Shown one piece after another: positions 41,324 to 41,421 of a stretch of 41,421 nt of DNA. Position numbers and translations under genes: made by a program. The DNA is from Paracoccaceae bacterium (GTDB lineage: Bacteria > Pseudomonadota > Alphaproteobacteria > Rhodobacterales > Rhodobacteraceae): positions 1 to 41,421 of the forward strand of contig RFZI01000006.1 of the NCBI GenBank assembly GCA_009920775.1. The letters are read 5' to 3'. The notes beneath the pieces are model-generated. The model was given only the letters and a program-made list of their open reading frames with translations, was not told the DNA's origin and did no database searches. How positions within the stretch are numbered: the stretch's first letter is position 1; every line of letters begins with the position of its first letter.

Positions 41324-41421
41324 TGGTCGGCCCCACTTGAGTGGTCCAGTTTGAGTGTTAGTGCATGACTGGCCTTCGGTCCATCGGGACGATGGTTTCG
41401 GGGGCCGGCGGGCGGTAGCCC
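41324..41421 (-). mobile_element. 3' end of an IS3-family-like insertion sequence (truncated by window edge)
   Basis: The segment holds a transposase C-terminus on the minus strand and, outside it, TGGTCGGCCCCACTTGAGTG beginning near 41324, which looks like the terminal inverted repeat of IS3-type (IS407-group-like) elements. The other end lies outside the window, so the boundary is approximate. Confidence 0.6.
41358..41421 (-). CDS. Transposase C-terminal fragment (integrase core, DDE type)
   Basis: Reading the minus strand from the window edge gives GYRPPAPETIVPMDRRPVMH and a TAA at 41358-41360. The GYRPPAPE motif is the standard C-terminal signature of IS3/IS481-type transposases with an rve integrase core. 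Only the last 20 codons are visible. Confidence 0.75.
   Translation of the reverse strand, partial: GYRPPAPETIVPMDRRPVMH

Overview
The window is GC-rich (only the first ~1 kb is clearly AT-richer) and looks like a chromosomal segment of a Rhodobacteraceae-type alphaproteobacterium (Paracoccus/Roseobacter relatives). Reasons: a C4-type HemA, a Paracoccus-style Sox cluster, a gcvT-gcvH-gcvP operon behind a tandem glycine riboswitch, and a DoeA-type ectoine hydrolase module. The genus cannot be fixed from sequence alone.

Layout. 1-1008: the end of an unknown reading frame and an AT-rich FRG-domain gene, probably acquired. 1005-2804: lepA. 2.9-11.2 kb: a catabolic module of a DUF1989 protein, an ArgE-type M20 deacetylase, a DoeA/ectoine-hydrolase-like M24 protein, a class III transaminase, an Lrp/AsnC regulator, a diaminopropionate ammonia-lyase-like PLP enzyme, a second metal-type M24 hydrolase and an EutA-like Asp/Glu racemase-superfamily protein. 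11.4-16.4 kb: a polyamine/opine-type ABC importer (ATPase, binding protein, two oversized permeases). 16.5-20.7 kb: glycine cleavage genes and riboswitch. 21.1-23.7 kb: a Tat-exported metallo-beta-lactamase-fold protein, hemA and a DUF302 protein. 23.8-33.5 kb: a complete Sox thiosulfate-oxidation locus, soxVWXYZABCD on the minus strand and soxS-soxR-soxT diverging on the plus strand. 33.5-34.5 kb: a broken M19 dipeptidase. 34.6-41.1 kb: patD with a ydcSTUV-like putrescine-type importer and a LysR regulator. 41.3 kb to the end: the 3' end of an IS3-like element.

How the parts work together. The 2.9-16.4 kb block reads as uptake and breakdown of an ectoine-like or acylated diamino acid: ring or amide hydrolysis, deacetylation, transamination and/or ammonia elimination. 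A GTTTGGGC(C) word recurs in all three promoter regions of the catabolic genes and may mark the operator of the resident AsnC-type regulator. The Sox block has inverted repeats at exactly the two intergenic regions (soxS-soxV and soxW-soxX) where SoxR is known to bind in relatives. An FNR-type box precedes DUF302-hemA, possibly linking heme supply to respiration and Sox cytochromes.

The most striking feature is a set of four apparent internal deletions. One joins the ABC ATPase gene to the binding-protein signal peptide. The others remove most of the gcvP C-terminal segment, the middle of an M19 dipeptidase, and the SoxX region that includes the first heme cysteine. In each, recognisable coding sequence lies directly on both sides of a single join. 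They are either recent deletions or assembly errors and should be checked against reads before any functional conclusion.
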